Of a stretch of 64,000 bases of DNA, positions 55,775 to 64,000 are shown in pieces (positions within the stretch are counted from its first letter, which is position 1; each line of letters opens with the position of its first letter). This DNA comes from Shewanella psychromarinicola. GTDB lineage: Bacteria; Pseudomonadota; Gammaproteobacteria; Enterobacterales; Shewanellaceae. Location of the stretch: the NCBI RefSeq assembly GCF_003855155.1, contig NZ_CP034073.1, forward strand, positions 1,736,001 to 1,800,000, written 5' to 3'. Both the position numbers and the translations under genes were made by a program. Below the pieces are notes generated by a model. That model was not told where the DNA came from, searched no databases, and saw only the letters and a program-made list of their open reading frames with translations.

Positions 55775-56749
55775 ATGAAAACTAAAATTATATTAGACAC
55801 AGATCCCGGTATTGATGATGTATTTGCTATTTTGTTTGCCCAAGCACATCCAGATATTGAACTTAAGGCCATCACCACGGTTTATGGTAATGCAACCATC
55901 GAAAACGCGACCCGTAACGCGCTATATATTAAGCAGAAATATCAATTACAAGCCGATGTCGTTACTGGTGCGAGTCAGCCCATTATTCGACCTCCGGTAG
56001 GTCCAACTGTGGTGGTTCATGGTGAAGGTGGTTTGGGAGATGTAAAAGTACCTGAAAATATTGAGGGCCAAGCAGACCCTCGTCCTGCCTATCAATACAT
56101 TATCGATACCATTAAGGCAGAACCAGGAGAAATTACCTTGGTGGCCATCGGTCCGTTAACTAACCTTGCACTAGCACTTCAAGCCGATCCCAGCATTGTT
56201 GATTTAGTTAAAGAGGTCGTTATTATGGGCGGCGCCTTTGGTGAGAATAATCACCACGGTAATGTGACTCCGTTTGCCGAAGCAAATATTCATGATGATC
56301 CCCATGCTGCGGATATCGTGATCACTGCCTCTTGGCCTGTGGTAGTGATTGGTTTAGATGTGACCGAGCAAAGCTTCTTCACCCGTGAGTATCTTGATCA
56401 ATTGCGCGATGATGCTGGTGAAGTAGGGCAGTTTATCTGGGACATTAGCCGGTTCTACTTGAGGTTTTATAGTGAAAAAGTGGGTCTAGAGGCTTGCCAT
56501 GTGCATGATCCATCGGCTATTGCCTATGTGATCAATCCCGAGCTGTTCACCCTAAGAGAAGGACCAATACGGGTCGTTACCGATGGTGTTGCCGAAGGGA
56601 TGACCATTCAGAAGTTGGATAGCCGTGTTTATCCACACGATGAATGGATGGATAAGGCACCACAAAAGGTCGGTGTCGCGGTCAACAATATCGCATTATT
56701 GGAATTATACCGTCGCAGTATTATCGATTATGCAACAAGTTTGAAATAA
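55775..56749 (+). CDS. Inosine/uridine-preferring nucleoside hydrolase
   Basis: About 324 residues from ATG 55775. The calcium-binding N-terminal motif ILDTDPGIDDVF (D8, D10, D14, D15) is characteristic of nucleoside hydrolases. LVAIGPLTNLALAL and VVIMGGAFGENNHHGNVTP with the central His/Asn block are also present. HDPSAIAYVINP carries the C-terminal Asp. It splits a ribonucleoside to base and ribose in the cytoplasm. The exact base preference is not readable. It fits with the uridine phosphorylase and nucleoside porin 3.5-6 kb downstream. Confidence 0.92.
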   Translation: MKTKIILDTDPGIDDVFAILFAQAHPDIELKAITTVYGNATIENATRNALYIKQKYQLQADVVTGASQPIIRPPVGPTVVVHGEGGLGDVKVPENIEGQADPRPAYQYIIDTIKAEPGEITLVAIGPLTNLALALQADPSIVDLVKEVVIMGGAFGENNHHGNVTPFAEANIHDDPHAADIVITASWPVVVIGLDVTEQSFFTREYLDQLRDDAGEVGQFIWDISRFYLRFYSEKVGLEACHVHDPSAIAYVINPELFTLREGPIRVVTDGVAEGMTIQKLDSRVYPHDEWMDKAPQKVGVAVNNIALLELYRRSIIDYATSLK

Positions 56750-56802
56750 TCCATCTGGCTGATTAACCTATATGAATCGTAACCCGAATTCAGATAATAA
56801 CG

Positions 56803-57077
56803 AGGCTGCCTACAGCTGCTAGAGCGACCTTAGGTATGCTAGATTTTAGGAATAGAGCGCCTGCGGCTGCTAGGACGACCTGCGGTCTTCGAGGACGCTA
56901 CGCTTCTAGATCCTAGGTGCCTAAAACCTAGCACCTAGAAGGGGCGAAGCACCGCCCTCTGGCGAGCTTGCGAGTTCCTAGAACCTATCAGTCGCGAAGC
57001 GACGCTCTCTTATCTTCAATCACTGCCTTGTTCCATTATCCTATGGGAGCTCTGAAACGAGCATGTTGAAGTGGCTT
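56803..57077 (-). repeat. CTAGG-rich intergenic repeat, copy 2 (inverted to copy 1)
   Basis: The minus strand matches 9389-9648 over about 240 bases with few differences. The outer edge here has an extra GCTGCCTACAGCTGCTAG module that echoes the inner GCGGCTGCTAGG module. It lies between a nucleoside hydrolase and an MscS gene, with no coding potential. Confidence 0.75.
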
Positions 57078-57171
57078 TGTTATTTGTGCTGGCCACCATG
57101 GGAGGCCGCTATAGTGGCCTTCACTGTTAGTGCTATAAATCCTAGTGCTATAAATCCTAGTGCGGTAAATA

Positions 57172-58005
57172 CTAGTGCTGTAAATGAATTTCCTTTACTG
57201 GGCAAGGGATAGTGATATTGGCTGCTGTTAACGCTTTAATGATGGCTAAATTAGTTTGGTACTTTTGTTCATAGTAGCTTTTTGTTGGCACCCAATAACG
57301 CACGCCAACCTCCATGCCAATAGGATTAAACCCATTGATACCGACCAACGGTTTTTTGTCTTTATAAATAGCAGGAGCAGTGGCAAGTACATGGTTAATT
57401 AATTGGATCACATGATCGGCATCAGCTTGGTAATCAATATTAAACTTGTTTTCAACCAGTTTGTAAGCGAATGAATTATGTAAAATCTCCCCGACAATAT
57501 GTTTGTTCGGGATGCTGATCTGCTCACCTTCTTCATTGCTTAAAATGGTTTGGCCCAATTTAATGATTTCTACTACGCCGCTGACATCTTTAATTTCAAT
57601 CGTATTTCCTACCACAAAAGGGCGGGTGACAATAATGGTAATGCCGGCGGCATAATTAGAAAGCATACCTTGCAATGCCAAGCCCGCACCCAGTGAAGCA
57701 GCACCTATCGCAGCCACCATTGGTGTTACGCTAATCCCCAGTTTACCCAAACAGATCACGGCGACCATCACAATAATAATGATTTTGACCAAGTTGGAGG
57801 CAAAGTTACTTAGGGTGATATCAATATGATGTTTTTTCAGTTGCGCGGCGACAATATTGGCAGCTTTGTTTGCAACCCAAAGTCCCAATAAGAAAATGAT
57901 AATCGCCCCAGCGATTTGAAAGCTGTATTCAATAACAAACTCAGTGATGACACTATAAACATTTTGAAGTTGTTGGAGCTCTTGATCTAAACTGGGTTCG
58001 TTCAT
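57172..58005 (-). CDS. mscS: Small-conductance mechanosensitive channel (MscS)
   Basis: About 277 residues from ATG 58005, which has AAGGAACATAG before it; the open frame reaches 58059. There are three membrane segments: about 30-50, 65-87 and the Gly/Ala-rich pore helix with AAIGAASLGAGLALQGMLSNYAAG near 95-118. The beta domain and the cytoplasmic vestibule end (NITIPCPVKEIHLQH) complete the family plan. It opens under membrane tension during osmotic downshock. It is monocistronic. Confidence 0.93.
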   Translation of the reverse strand: MNEPSLDQELQQLQNVYSVITEFVIEYSFQIAGAIIIFLLGLWVANKAANIVAAQLKKHHIDITLSNFASNLVKIIIIVMVAVICLGKLGISVTPMVAAIGAASLGAGLALQGMLSNYAAGITIIVTRPFVVGNTIEIKDVSGVVEIIKLGQTILSNEEGEQISIPNKHIVGEILHNSFAYKLVENKFNIDYQADADHVIQLINHVLATAPAIYKDKKPLVGINGFNPIGMEVGVRYWVPTKSYYEQKYQTNLAIIKALTAANITIPCPVKEIHLQH

Positions 58006-58059
58006 TCTATGTTCCTTATTGAAACGTATTGAGTCGTTATCAACTTGGATGACAACCAC

Positions 58060-58363
58060 TTTTCACACTTAGGGCTAAATCTTAGCCTACAGTTAAGTGT
58101 CGTTAAAGTGAAAGTATTTTCTGTCATTTATCGCGCATTTTTTTCGGTAATGTCTATACTTTTCAAGCGGAGAAACAACTCAATAACCTGGGTCATTAAG
58201 CGGGTGATGTGTTGAATGTTATTGATATTCCTTCAAGAATAAAAAAGTACACTTTTTGCATAAAAATTCGTTGCGTATTAGTTGAAAATATCGTTTACTG
58301 CGCATGTTTACACCGACGCTTAATGACACTTTTACCGCCCAACTAACAGGAGGCACCGGCCTA
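58060..58363. other. Divergent spacer upstream of the decarboxylase
   Basis: No gene is seen apart from a 20-codon in-frame extension (58304-58363) without its own ribosome site. AGGAGG at about 58349 is the strong ribosome site for the ATG at 58364. A promoter for the minus-strand MscS gene is expected near 58070-58130. Confidence 0.35.
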
Positions 58364-59539
58364 ATGAGCCAATTTCAATCGATTGATGTTGCAGATTATT
58401 ATGACAAGGACACGTTTGACCGCATTGAGGCATTTGCCAAAGATAAGCCAACGCCATTTGTAGTTATTGACACCCAAATCGTTGCGAAACAATACGATGA
58501 TATGGTTAACAATTTTCCTTTCGCCACTATTTATTATGCGGTTAAGGCAAATCCGGCCAAAGAGATTTTAACCTTGTTGCGCGATAAAGGCGCAAATTTT
58601 GATATCGCATCCATTTACGAGCTTGAAATGGTGACCTCGATTGGCGTTTCGACTGATCGTGTTAGCTACGGCAACACCATTAAAAAACGTGTCGATGTGC
58701 GATCTTTCTATCAGCAAGGCGTGCGCATGTTTGCTTCAGATTCTGAAGCCGATTTACGCATGATTGCAGAAGAAGCTCCAGGTTCAAAAGTGTACTTGCG
58801 TATTTTAACCGAAGGCACACACACGGCAGATTGGCCTTTGTCACGTAAGTTTGGTTGCCAGAATGAAATGGCTTACGACTTATTGGTATTGGCAAAAGAG
58901 TTAGGCTTACAACCCCATGGCATTTCTTTCCATGTAGGTTCGCAACAACGTGATATCGGTGCGTGGGACTCAGCCATCGGCAAAGTGAAAAGCATTTACG
59001 ACCGTTTAAAAGAAGAACACGGTATCGTGCTAAAGATGATCAATTTAGGCGGTGGTTTTCCTGCAAACTATATTGATAAAACCAATGAGTTAGGTGTTTA
59101 TGCACAGCAGATTAAGCATTTTTTAGAAGAAGATTTTGGTGATGAATTACCCGAAATTATTCTAGAACCTGGTCGTTCATTGATTTCAAATGCCGGTGTA
59201 CTCATATCAGAAGTGGTGTTGATTTCACGTAAGTCGCACACGGCATTAGAGCGCTGGGTATTTACTGATGTGGGTAAGTTCTCTGGTTTAATTGAAACCA
59301 TGGATGAAGCGATTAAGTTTCCAATTTATACTGATCGTAAAGGTGAGTTAGATAAGTGTGTGATTGCAGGGCCAACTTGTGACAGCGCCGATATTATGTA
59401 TGAGCAGTACAGTTACGGCTTACCCGTTGATCTTGCTATTGGTGATCGCATGTATTGGTTAACTGCGGGTGCTTACACTACAACATATTCAGCAGTATGT
59501 TTTAATGGTTTTCCACCACTCAAAGACTATTACCTTTAA
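58364..59539 (+). CDS. Ornithine decarboxylase-type PLP enzyme (fold III)
   Basis: The enzyme has 391 residues from ATG 58364, with AGGAGG nine bases upstream. The fold-III PLP lysine is K61 in YYAVKANP. The HVGSQ block (near 190), LGGGFP (near 228) and EPGRSL (near 270) bind cofactor phosphate. The substrate-side GPTCDSADIMY carries the catalytic Cys. This is the eukaryotic/short ornithine decarboxylase class, making putrescine from ornithine. Some members also take lysine or diaminopimelate. A terminator follows. Confidence 0.9.
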   Translation: MSQFQSIDVADYYDKDTFDRIEAFAKDKPTPFVVIDTQIVAKQYDDMVNNFPFATIYYAVKANPAKEILTLLRDKGANFDIASIYELEMVTSIGVSTDRVSYGNTIKKRVDVRSFYQQGVRMFASDSEADLRMIAEEAPGSKVYLRILTEGTHTADWPLSRKFGCQNEMAYDLLVLAKELGLQPHGISFHVGSQQRDIGAWDSAIGKVKSIYDRLKEEHGIVLKMINLGGGFPANYIDKTNELGVYAQQIKHFLEEDFGDELPEIILEPGRSLISNAGVLISEVVLISRKSHTALERWVFTDVGKFSGLIETMDEAIKFPIYTDRKGELDKCVIAGPTCDSADIMYEQYSYGLPVDLAIGDRMYWLTAGAYTTTYSAVCFNGFPPLKDYYL

Positions 59540-59578
59540 CTAATGGATTAGTTTGACGACAACATTATTGACAGGCTC

Positions 59579-59600
59579 AAAGGACGCGCTAGCGTCCTTT
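59579..59600 (+). terminator. Terminator of the decarboxylase gene
   Basis: AAAGGACGC pairs perfectly with GCGTCCTTT around GCTA, followed by ATTTCTATTT. Confidence 0.8.
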
Positions 59601-60283
59601 ATTTCTATTTGTGGCTAAATTTAGCTTTGTTGTTGATGGTGCTTTAAATCTCAACTATCTGTTATTTAAGATGGAATCTGTCAGTTTGCTTCAATTTCCA
59701 TCAGTTGCCATCAATTTTCTTAGTTTTAACTCGGTTTCTGTATCACTGCTACTGTGTGTCTCTCGTTCAGTAACTTGCTCATCAAATCTCGCAACTTTGC
59801 AAACATAAGTGACTTCTTAACGTTAGTTAGAGGATTGCGACCTCATATTGAACCGATCAATAGCATCATTTCAATCTGCATTTACGCCATGCTATTTCAG
59901 TAGAAATGAGTTCTAGTTGTGAATCAATACATTTTAAAAAATGAGACCTGTTTGTTGAATCGAATACTGATTAACTTTATGCTCAGTGATTATGCTTACC
60001 TTCAGCCTGAAACCATTTTTGTGAGGTTAACTTGATGTAAATCACGTTAATGGTTTTCGTATTAGATAAATAATTTGTTGTTTTTGTCGGCCTTCAACTA
60101 TGATGAAACCAATGTGTTATTTATGAATTTGGCGGGATTTGGACATATATTAGTAATAATTTAACGAAAGAATATTAACTATTATGAATATATATGTGAT
60201 CAAGTTAACCTTATCCCCCTAAATACTAGGTTACAGTCTGGGTTATAAGAATTTAATATTCAAAACTGAAAGGGGTTTTCACA
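59601..60283. other. Long leader region before uridine phosphorylase
   Basis: About 680 bases without a gene. TATGTGATCAAGTTAAC near 60190 has one half of a CRP-like site, a likely control for nucleoside catabolism. AAAGGGG before 60284 is the ribosome site. Nothing else is seen in the A/T-rich remainder. Confidence 0.35.
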
Positions 60284-61042
60284 ATGTCCGATGTATTTCA
60301 TTTAGGATTAACTAAAAAAATGTTAGATGGTGCTACCTTAGCAATCGTTCCTGGTGATCCAGAACGTGTTAAGCGTATTGCCGAATTAATGGACAACGCA
60401 ACGTTCTTAGCAAGTCATCGTGAATATACCAGCTATTTAGCTTATATTGATGGCAAAGCTGTGGTTGTTTGTTCAACAGGTATAGGCGGACCATCAACGT
60501 CTATTGCGGTTGAAGAATTGGCTCAATTGGGTGTGACAACTTTCTTGCGCGTCGGTACCACGGGTTCTATTCAACCAAATGTGCATGTGGGTGATGTGAT
60601 TGTGACTCAAGCATCAGTGCGTTTAGATGGTGCTAGTCTGCATTTTGCACCGCTAGAATTCCCTGCAGCAGCTAACTTTGATTGTACTACTGCAATGGTT
60701 GCAGCATGTCGTGATGCTGGCGTGGAGCCACACGTAGGTATTACTGCATCTTCTGACACCTTCTATCCTGGCCAAGAGCGTTACGATACTGTGTCTGGTC
60801 GTATTACTCAGCGTTTTGTTGGTTCAATGAAAGAATGGCAATCAATGGGTGTGCTGAACTATGAAATGGAATCAGCCACACTATTTACCATGTGTGCGAC
60901 TCAAGGTTGGCGTGCAGCCTGTGTTGCGGGTGTTATCGTAAACCGCACAGAGCAAGAAATTCCTGATGAAGCGACAATGAAGAAGACCGAAGTTAGTGCA
61001 GTGTCTATTGTTGTAGCAGCAGCGAAAAAATTGCTAGCTTAA
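60284..61042 (+). CDS. udp: Uridine phosphorylase
   Basis: The 252-residue enzyme has the nucleoside phosphorylase family I motifs. VPGDPERV (phosphate site, about 23-30) is followed by RVGTTGSIQ (about 92-100). [24 protein letters not shown] carries the uracil-specific insertion and ribose-binding Glu (about 186-209). It converts uridine and phosphate to uracil and ribose-1-phosphate. Length is standard. It is convergent with a nucleoside porin gene across a shared terminator. Confidence 0.96.
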   Translation: MSDVFHLGLTKKMLDGATLAIVPGDPERVKRIAELMDNATFLASHREYTSYLAYIDGKAVVVCSTGIGGPSTSIAVEELAQLGVTTFLRVGTTGSIQPNVHVGDVIVTQASVRLDGASLHFAPLEFPAAANFDCTTAMVAACRDAGVEPHVGITASSDTFYPGQERYDTVSGRITQRFVGSMKEWQSMGVLNYEMESATLFTMCATQGWRAACVAGVIVNRTEQEIPDEATMKKTEVSAVSIVVAAAKKLLA

Positions 61043-61111
61043 GTTAACGCTTTTAACCACGCGTTATAACAAGCGATGTGTTAAAACTGTTAGTGTTAAA
61101 AAATAACCATT

Positions 61112-61137
61112 AAAAAAGGTGCCTAGGCACCTTTTTT
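61112..61137. terminator. Shared perfect palindromic terminator of udp and the Tsx-like gene
   Basis: A6-GGTGCC-TAGGCACC-T6: a 26-base perfect palindrome with A and T ends. It can stop transcription from both converging genes. Confidence 0.9.
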
Positions 61138-61168
61138 GTTAGCTTATTTTTATCAATTGTCGCGCTGA

Positions 61169-61921
61169 TTAGAAATGATACTGCGCAATGATTGAGTAGG
61201 TATTTTGGTCGATACCCGCAACGCCATATTTACTCTGCCAGTAATCATATTCAAAACCCACTAATAGCTTGTTTTGTTTGTGATCACCAAACAGCGTTTT
61301 GCCTAAGTCATATTTTATTTGCGGGTTGATGTGCAGGTTTTCGTCGTAGCCGTTGTTATCGGCAGAAAATACCCAATCAATAAAGCCATCAAAGATAATA
61401 TTAGCATTACCAATAGGCATGTCTATTCTAAATACCGGAGTGAACTGCCAGCCATCACTGATGTTACCACTGCTTATTGCATCTCGACGGTAAGTGTTCA
61501 ATTGTAAGTAGCTAAAAAATGGCACGTCAAAGTCTAAACCGATACCATAAAGCATGCTGTTAACTGGGCCTTCACCTTCTTCGTAAGTTAATGCTAAAGA
61601 GACATCTTTTATCGCACCAAAGCTAACGGGCTGACCCAATATTTTGCTAGCACTAAAACGAGGTGAAATTTCGCCATAAGTCGTGCTATCAACCCCGTTA
61701 TTATTACCGTTAAAGTTAATAAAATCTTGAAACATAAACCAATCACCATACTTCCAGCCACCGGCAGTCTCTAGGGTAATGGTTGTTTGTCTTTCTGATG
61801 GGGCTAAGTCATAGTTTTCGCCATGCAGGACAGTAGCGCTAGCATCCCACCATTGGACTAAATCGTCAGCAAAAACATTTTGTGAGAGTACGAGTGTGGC
61901 TAAAAGGCAGAGTTTTTTCAT
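61169..61921 (-). CDS. Tsx-like nucleoside-specific outer-membrane channel
   Basis: The 250-residue protein has a signal peptide ending at VFA-D (about 18). A 12-strand-like barrel follows, with the family's opening LVQWWDASATVLHG, the KYGDWFMFQDFINFNG block (near 56) and a terminal aromatic (IIAQYHF). Tsx/OmpK-type channels take up nucleosides across the outer membrane. Its place beside udp and 5 kb from a nucleoside hydrolase supports this. The exact substrate range is not readable. Confidence 0.85.
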   Translation of the reverse strand: MKKLCLLATLVLSQNVFADDLVQWWDASATVLHGENYDLAPSERQTTITLETAGGWKYGDWFMFQDFINFNGNNNGVDSTTYGEISPRFSASKILGQPVSFGAIKDVSLALTYEEGEGPVNSMLYGIGLDFDVPFFSYLQLNTYRRDAISSGNISDGWQFTPVFRIDMPIGNANIIFDGFIDWVFSADNNGYDENLHINPQIKYDLGKTLFGDHKQNKLLVGFEYDYWQSKYGVAGIDQNTYSIIAQYHF

Positions 61922-62393
61922 TTTTCTTCCGGTTAGTTAGCTGGCCAGATACACCAGTTTTGACAGTTTAAGAGTAAGTTTTAGATCGACCGAGGGTAAT
62001 TTTATGATCTATTATTCCCGATCGTGCACAATGGGGCGCAATATATTCAATATTTTGATAAAGCACAATTAAAACTGGCAAGAATGTGACGATTTCATTG
62101 TTTTCATCATCGATATAATCATGTGACAGGTATTCATACTGTTAATTTGATGTTACACATAATGACTATTAGTTTGTGCTGTTATGTTATATCAATCGTA
62201 TAGTCGTTATAAATAAGGTGTGACTCAGCAGAAATACTGACCTTGTTAGCGGCAGCTCATTTTCGAGGAAAAGGTAAATTGATGAATCGTTTATCACGTT
62301 TATATTAGCTGACTTGTTTGACATAATATGTCGCATTAATAAATAAAGCTGTTATAGTCAATCTACAGACATTGTCATTTTATGGGGGAGAAT
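61922..62393. other. Divergent spacer between the Tsx-like gene and nfeD
   Basis: About 470 bases with no gene. ATGTGACAGGTATTCATA near 62110 is loosely CRP-like. The promoter for the nfeD operon should lie near 62300-62360, and GGGGGAG at 62384-62390 is its ribosome site. Confidence 0.35.
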
Positions 62394-62855
62394 ATGGAGA
62401 TTGCCAATCCAATCGCAGTCTGGCTAGTACTTGGACTGTTATTGATGCTATCAGAAATCATTATTCCGGGTGGCATTGTTATCTTATTAGGTGCGGCATG
62501 CGTTATCGTCGCATCAGCACTGGCTGTTGGTATTATCGATGGCTTGGTGCAAAGCATGACACTATGGTTTATGGCCTCGATGGTGCTGTTGCTGAGTTTT
62601 CGTCATGTGACTCAACGTTTGGTGGGGGGAGATTCTCATGTGGATAATACCGATGAAGAAGTGGATCTCTACAATCAAGTCGCTATCGTGAAGCAAGACA
62701 TTGGCCCAGGCCAACAGACAGGTCGAATTAGCTGCTTGGGTTCTGAGTGGACGGCTTTAGGAGATGGTACTGTGATAAAAGAGGGTACCCAAGTAAGGAT
62801 CATTTGTCGGGAAAATATTGCGTTTGTTGTTGAACCTATCATTGATCCGGTATAG
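62394..62855 (+). CDS. NfeD-family membrane protein
   Basis: About 153 residues from ATG 62394, preferred because GGGGGAG precedes it; the open frame begins at 62382. Two or three hydrophobic segments fill the first 70 residues (WLVLGLLLMLSEIIIPGGIV near 9 is typical). A C-terminal OB-like domain ends VFVVEPII-like strands (about 90-150, including GRISCLGSEWTALGDG). NfeD proteins pair with stomatin/SPFH proteins, which follow here. Membrane quality control or microdomain formation is the likely role. Confidence 0.88.
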   Translation: MEIANPIAVWLVLGLLLMLSEIIIPGGIVILLGAACVIVASALAVGIIDGLVQSMTLWFMASMVLLLSFRHVTQRLVGGDSHVDNTDEEVDLYNQVAIVKQDIGPGQQTGRISCLGSEWTALGDGTVIKEGTQVRIICRENIAFVVEPIIDPV

Positions 62856-62957
62856 CTATTTATTGTTATCTAAAATGTTAATGTTATAAATTTAGATTAT
62901 TGTGTCGTGATGACTGTTAAGCGTTATCTAGGAAAGTCAGATTAAAAGGAAGTAGAT

Positions 62958-63887
62958 ATGTTTGTGTTAACAATCGTTTTTTTATTCGTAATGTTTATTT
63001 TGTTCAAACTCATGTTAATTGTACCAATGCGTGAAGTTCATGTGATTGAGCGTTTAGGTAAGTTTCGTAGCGTGCTCAACCCGGGGTTTCATTTTCTTAT
63101 TCCTTTTGTCGATCGCGTCGCTTATCGACACGACACACGTGAAGAAGTGCTTGATGTTCCACCCCAAAGTTGTATTTCAAAAGATAATACCCAATTGGAA
63201 GTCGACGGTTTAGTCTATCTTAAAGTGATGGACGGGAAGCTGGCTAGCTATGGTATTGAAAACTATCGCCGCGCGGCGGTTAACTTAGCGCAAACAACCA
63301 TGCGTTCAGAAATTGGTAAGCTGACCTTGTCACAAACGTTTTCAGAACGTGACAGTTTAAACGAATCAATTGTGCGTGAGATTGATAAAGCCTCTGATCC
63401 TTGGGGGATCAAAGTATTACGCTATGAGATTAAAAATATCTCACCTTCGCAGAAGGTTATTCACACCCTTGAAAAACAAATGGAAGCAGAGCGTCGAAAG
63501 CGTGCAGAGATCACCTTAGCCAATGCTGAAAAAGCGGCAATGATCAATATGTCGCAAGGCGAACGTCAAGAAGCGATTAATTTATCGGAAGGCCAAAAAC
63601 AGAAGCGCATTAATGAAGCTTTAGGTACAGGTCAAGAAATCTCGATTATTGCTACCGCTAAGGCTGAAGCCATGGAAATGATCTGTAAAGCCTTAACGGT
63701 GAATGGCGGTAATGATGCGATGAATATGTTGCTTAAAGAGCAGTTTATTGGCCAAGTCGGTAAGATCCTCTCTGAGGCTCAAGTGTCGGTTGTTCCTGCA
63801 GAAATGGCCAAGTTAGAAGGCTTTTTTGAAGGTATGGAGCAAGTGACTCATGCGGTATCAAATTCATCAGCCAAAGGAGCGCGCTAA
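62958..63887 (+). CDS. SPFH/stomatin (paraslipin)-type membrane protein 1
   Basis: The 309-residue protein has an N-terminal membrane hairpin (FVLTIVFLFVMFILFKLMLI) and an SPFH/band-7 domain (about 25-185) with VPMREVHVIERLGKFRSVLN and LKVMDGKLASYGIENY. A long helical coiled coil rich in Glu and Ala follows (about 185-270, EKQMEAERRKRAEITLANAE). AAAAGGAAG precedes the start. Its TAA overlaps the ATG of a second SPFH gene, so the two are coupled. It probably forms multimeric rings in the inner membrane with NfeD. Confidence 0.92.
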   Translation: MFVLTIVFLFVMFILFKLMLIVPMREVHVIERLGKFRSVLNPGFHFLIPFVDRVAYRHDTREEVLDVPPQSCISKDNTQLEVDGLVYLKVMDGKLASYGIENYRRAAVNLAQTTMRSEIGKLTLSQTFSERDSLNESIVREIDKASDPWGIKVLRYEIKNISPSQKVIHTLEKQMEAERRKRAEITLANAEKAAMINMSQGERQEAINLSEGQKQKRINEALGTGQEISIIATAKAEAMEMICKALTVNGGNDAMNMLLKEQFIGQVGKILSEAQVSVVPAEMAKLEGFFEGMEQVTHAVSNSSAKGAR

Positions 63888-64000
63888 TGTCGATTAACGG
63901 AATTGATACTGATCTTATTGTAATGGCAATTTGGGGTGTTATTTTTGCTATTTTTGTGCTGAAATTATTTAAGTCTATCTGTCTTGTACCGACAAAATCG
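63887..64000 (+). CDS. SPFH/stomatin-type membrane protein 2 (start only)
   Basis: 38 codons are in the window. The reading begins MSINGIDTDLIVMAIWGV, then a hydrophobic segment and FKSICLVPTKS, matching the start of a second SPFH protein. Start and preceding stop overlap as TAATG. The remainder lies beyond the window. Confidence 0.8.
   Translation, partial: MSINGIDTDLIVMAIWGVIFAIFVLKLFKSICLVPTKS

Noticed and set aside
59611..59808. A 65-codon frame after the decarboxylase terminator
   Set aside because: It is low-complexity Ser/Leu/Val sequence in A/T-rich DNA without a ribosome site.

Overview
The window looks like a chromosome segment of a Shewanella-type marine gammaproteobacterium. This rests on the gene set and its arrangement: RapA, RraB, a PhoH/PIN ATPase, thiopurine methyltransferase, uridine phosphorylase, a Tsx-like porin, a eukaryotic-type ornithine decarboxylase, a DUF3530 hydrolase and a very large hybrid histidine kinase. 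No tRNA, rRNA or CRISPR array was seen.

Left host region (1-26.9 kb). A mechanosensitive-channel-like gene enters from the left edge on the minus strand. An IS630 copy sits at its start codon and cuts it off from its Shine-Dalgarno. A zinc-uptake operon follows (small His/Cys protein, His-rich outer-membrane porin, ZnuA-like binding protein, ZnuB-like permease; no ATPase gene beside it). Next come plsC-like and rraB, a response-regulator/diguanylate-cyclase pair, a crotonase, DUF3530, rapA, phoH-like, a 1236-residue hybrid kinase, a zinc metalloprotease, a eukaryotic-like protein kinase, tpm and small unknowns.

Genomic island (about 27.02-54.54 kb). A 27.5-kb, visibly A/T-richer element interrupts a radical SAM gene: the first ~34 codons lie at 26919-27020 and the remaining ~258 codons at 54540-55313. 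Its left end carries three overlapping genes that I read as a gamma-mobile-trio (GmtY/GmtZ/GmtX) recombination module. GmtZ has nine tandem ~61-residue integrase repeats before a tyrosine-recombinase domain. Near-identical 12-bp motifs lie inverted at the two island ends. The cargo looks defensive: a 1922-residue nuclease-STAND NTPase (Avs-like), an unrecognised two-gene operon, an XRE regulator with two perfect operators driving a small protein plus an SF2 helicase, a restriction-nuclease/nSTAND3 protein and a 921-residue SMC-like ATPase with a zinc hook. Two IS elements (a DDE integrase-core type and an IS1595 type) and several gene remnants (umuD, others) are also present. The IS1595 copy landed in the centre of the LexA box of the umuD remnant, so its target duplication is the box's 8-bp spacer.

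Right host region (55.3-64 kb). This holds a regulator remnant, a nucleoside hydrolase, an MscS channel, an ornithine-decarboxylase-type enzyme, uridine phosphorylase convergent with a Tsx-like nucleoside porin, and an NfeD-SPFH-SPFH membrane operon leaving the window. A ~240-270-bp CTAGG-rich intergenic repeat occurs twice, in opposite orientation, at 9.4 kb and 56.8 kb.
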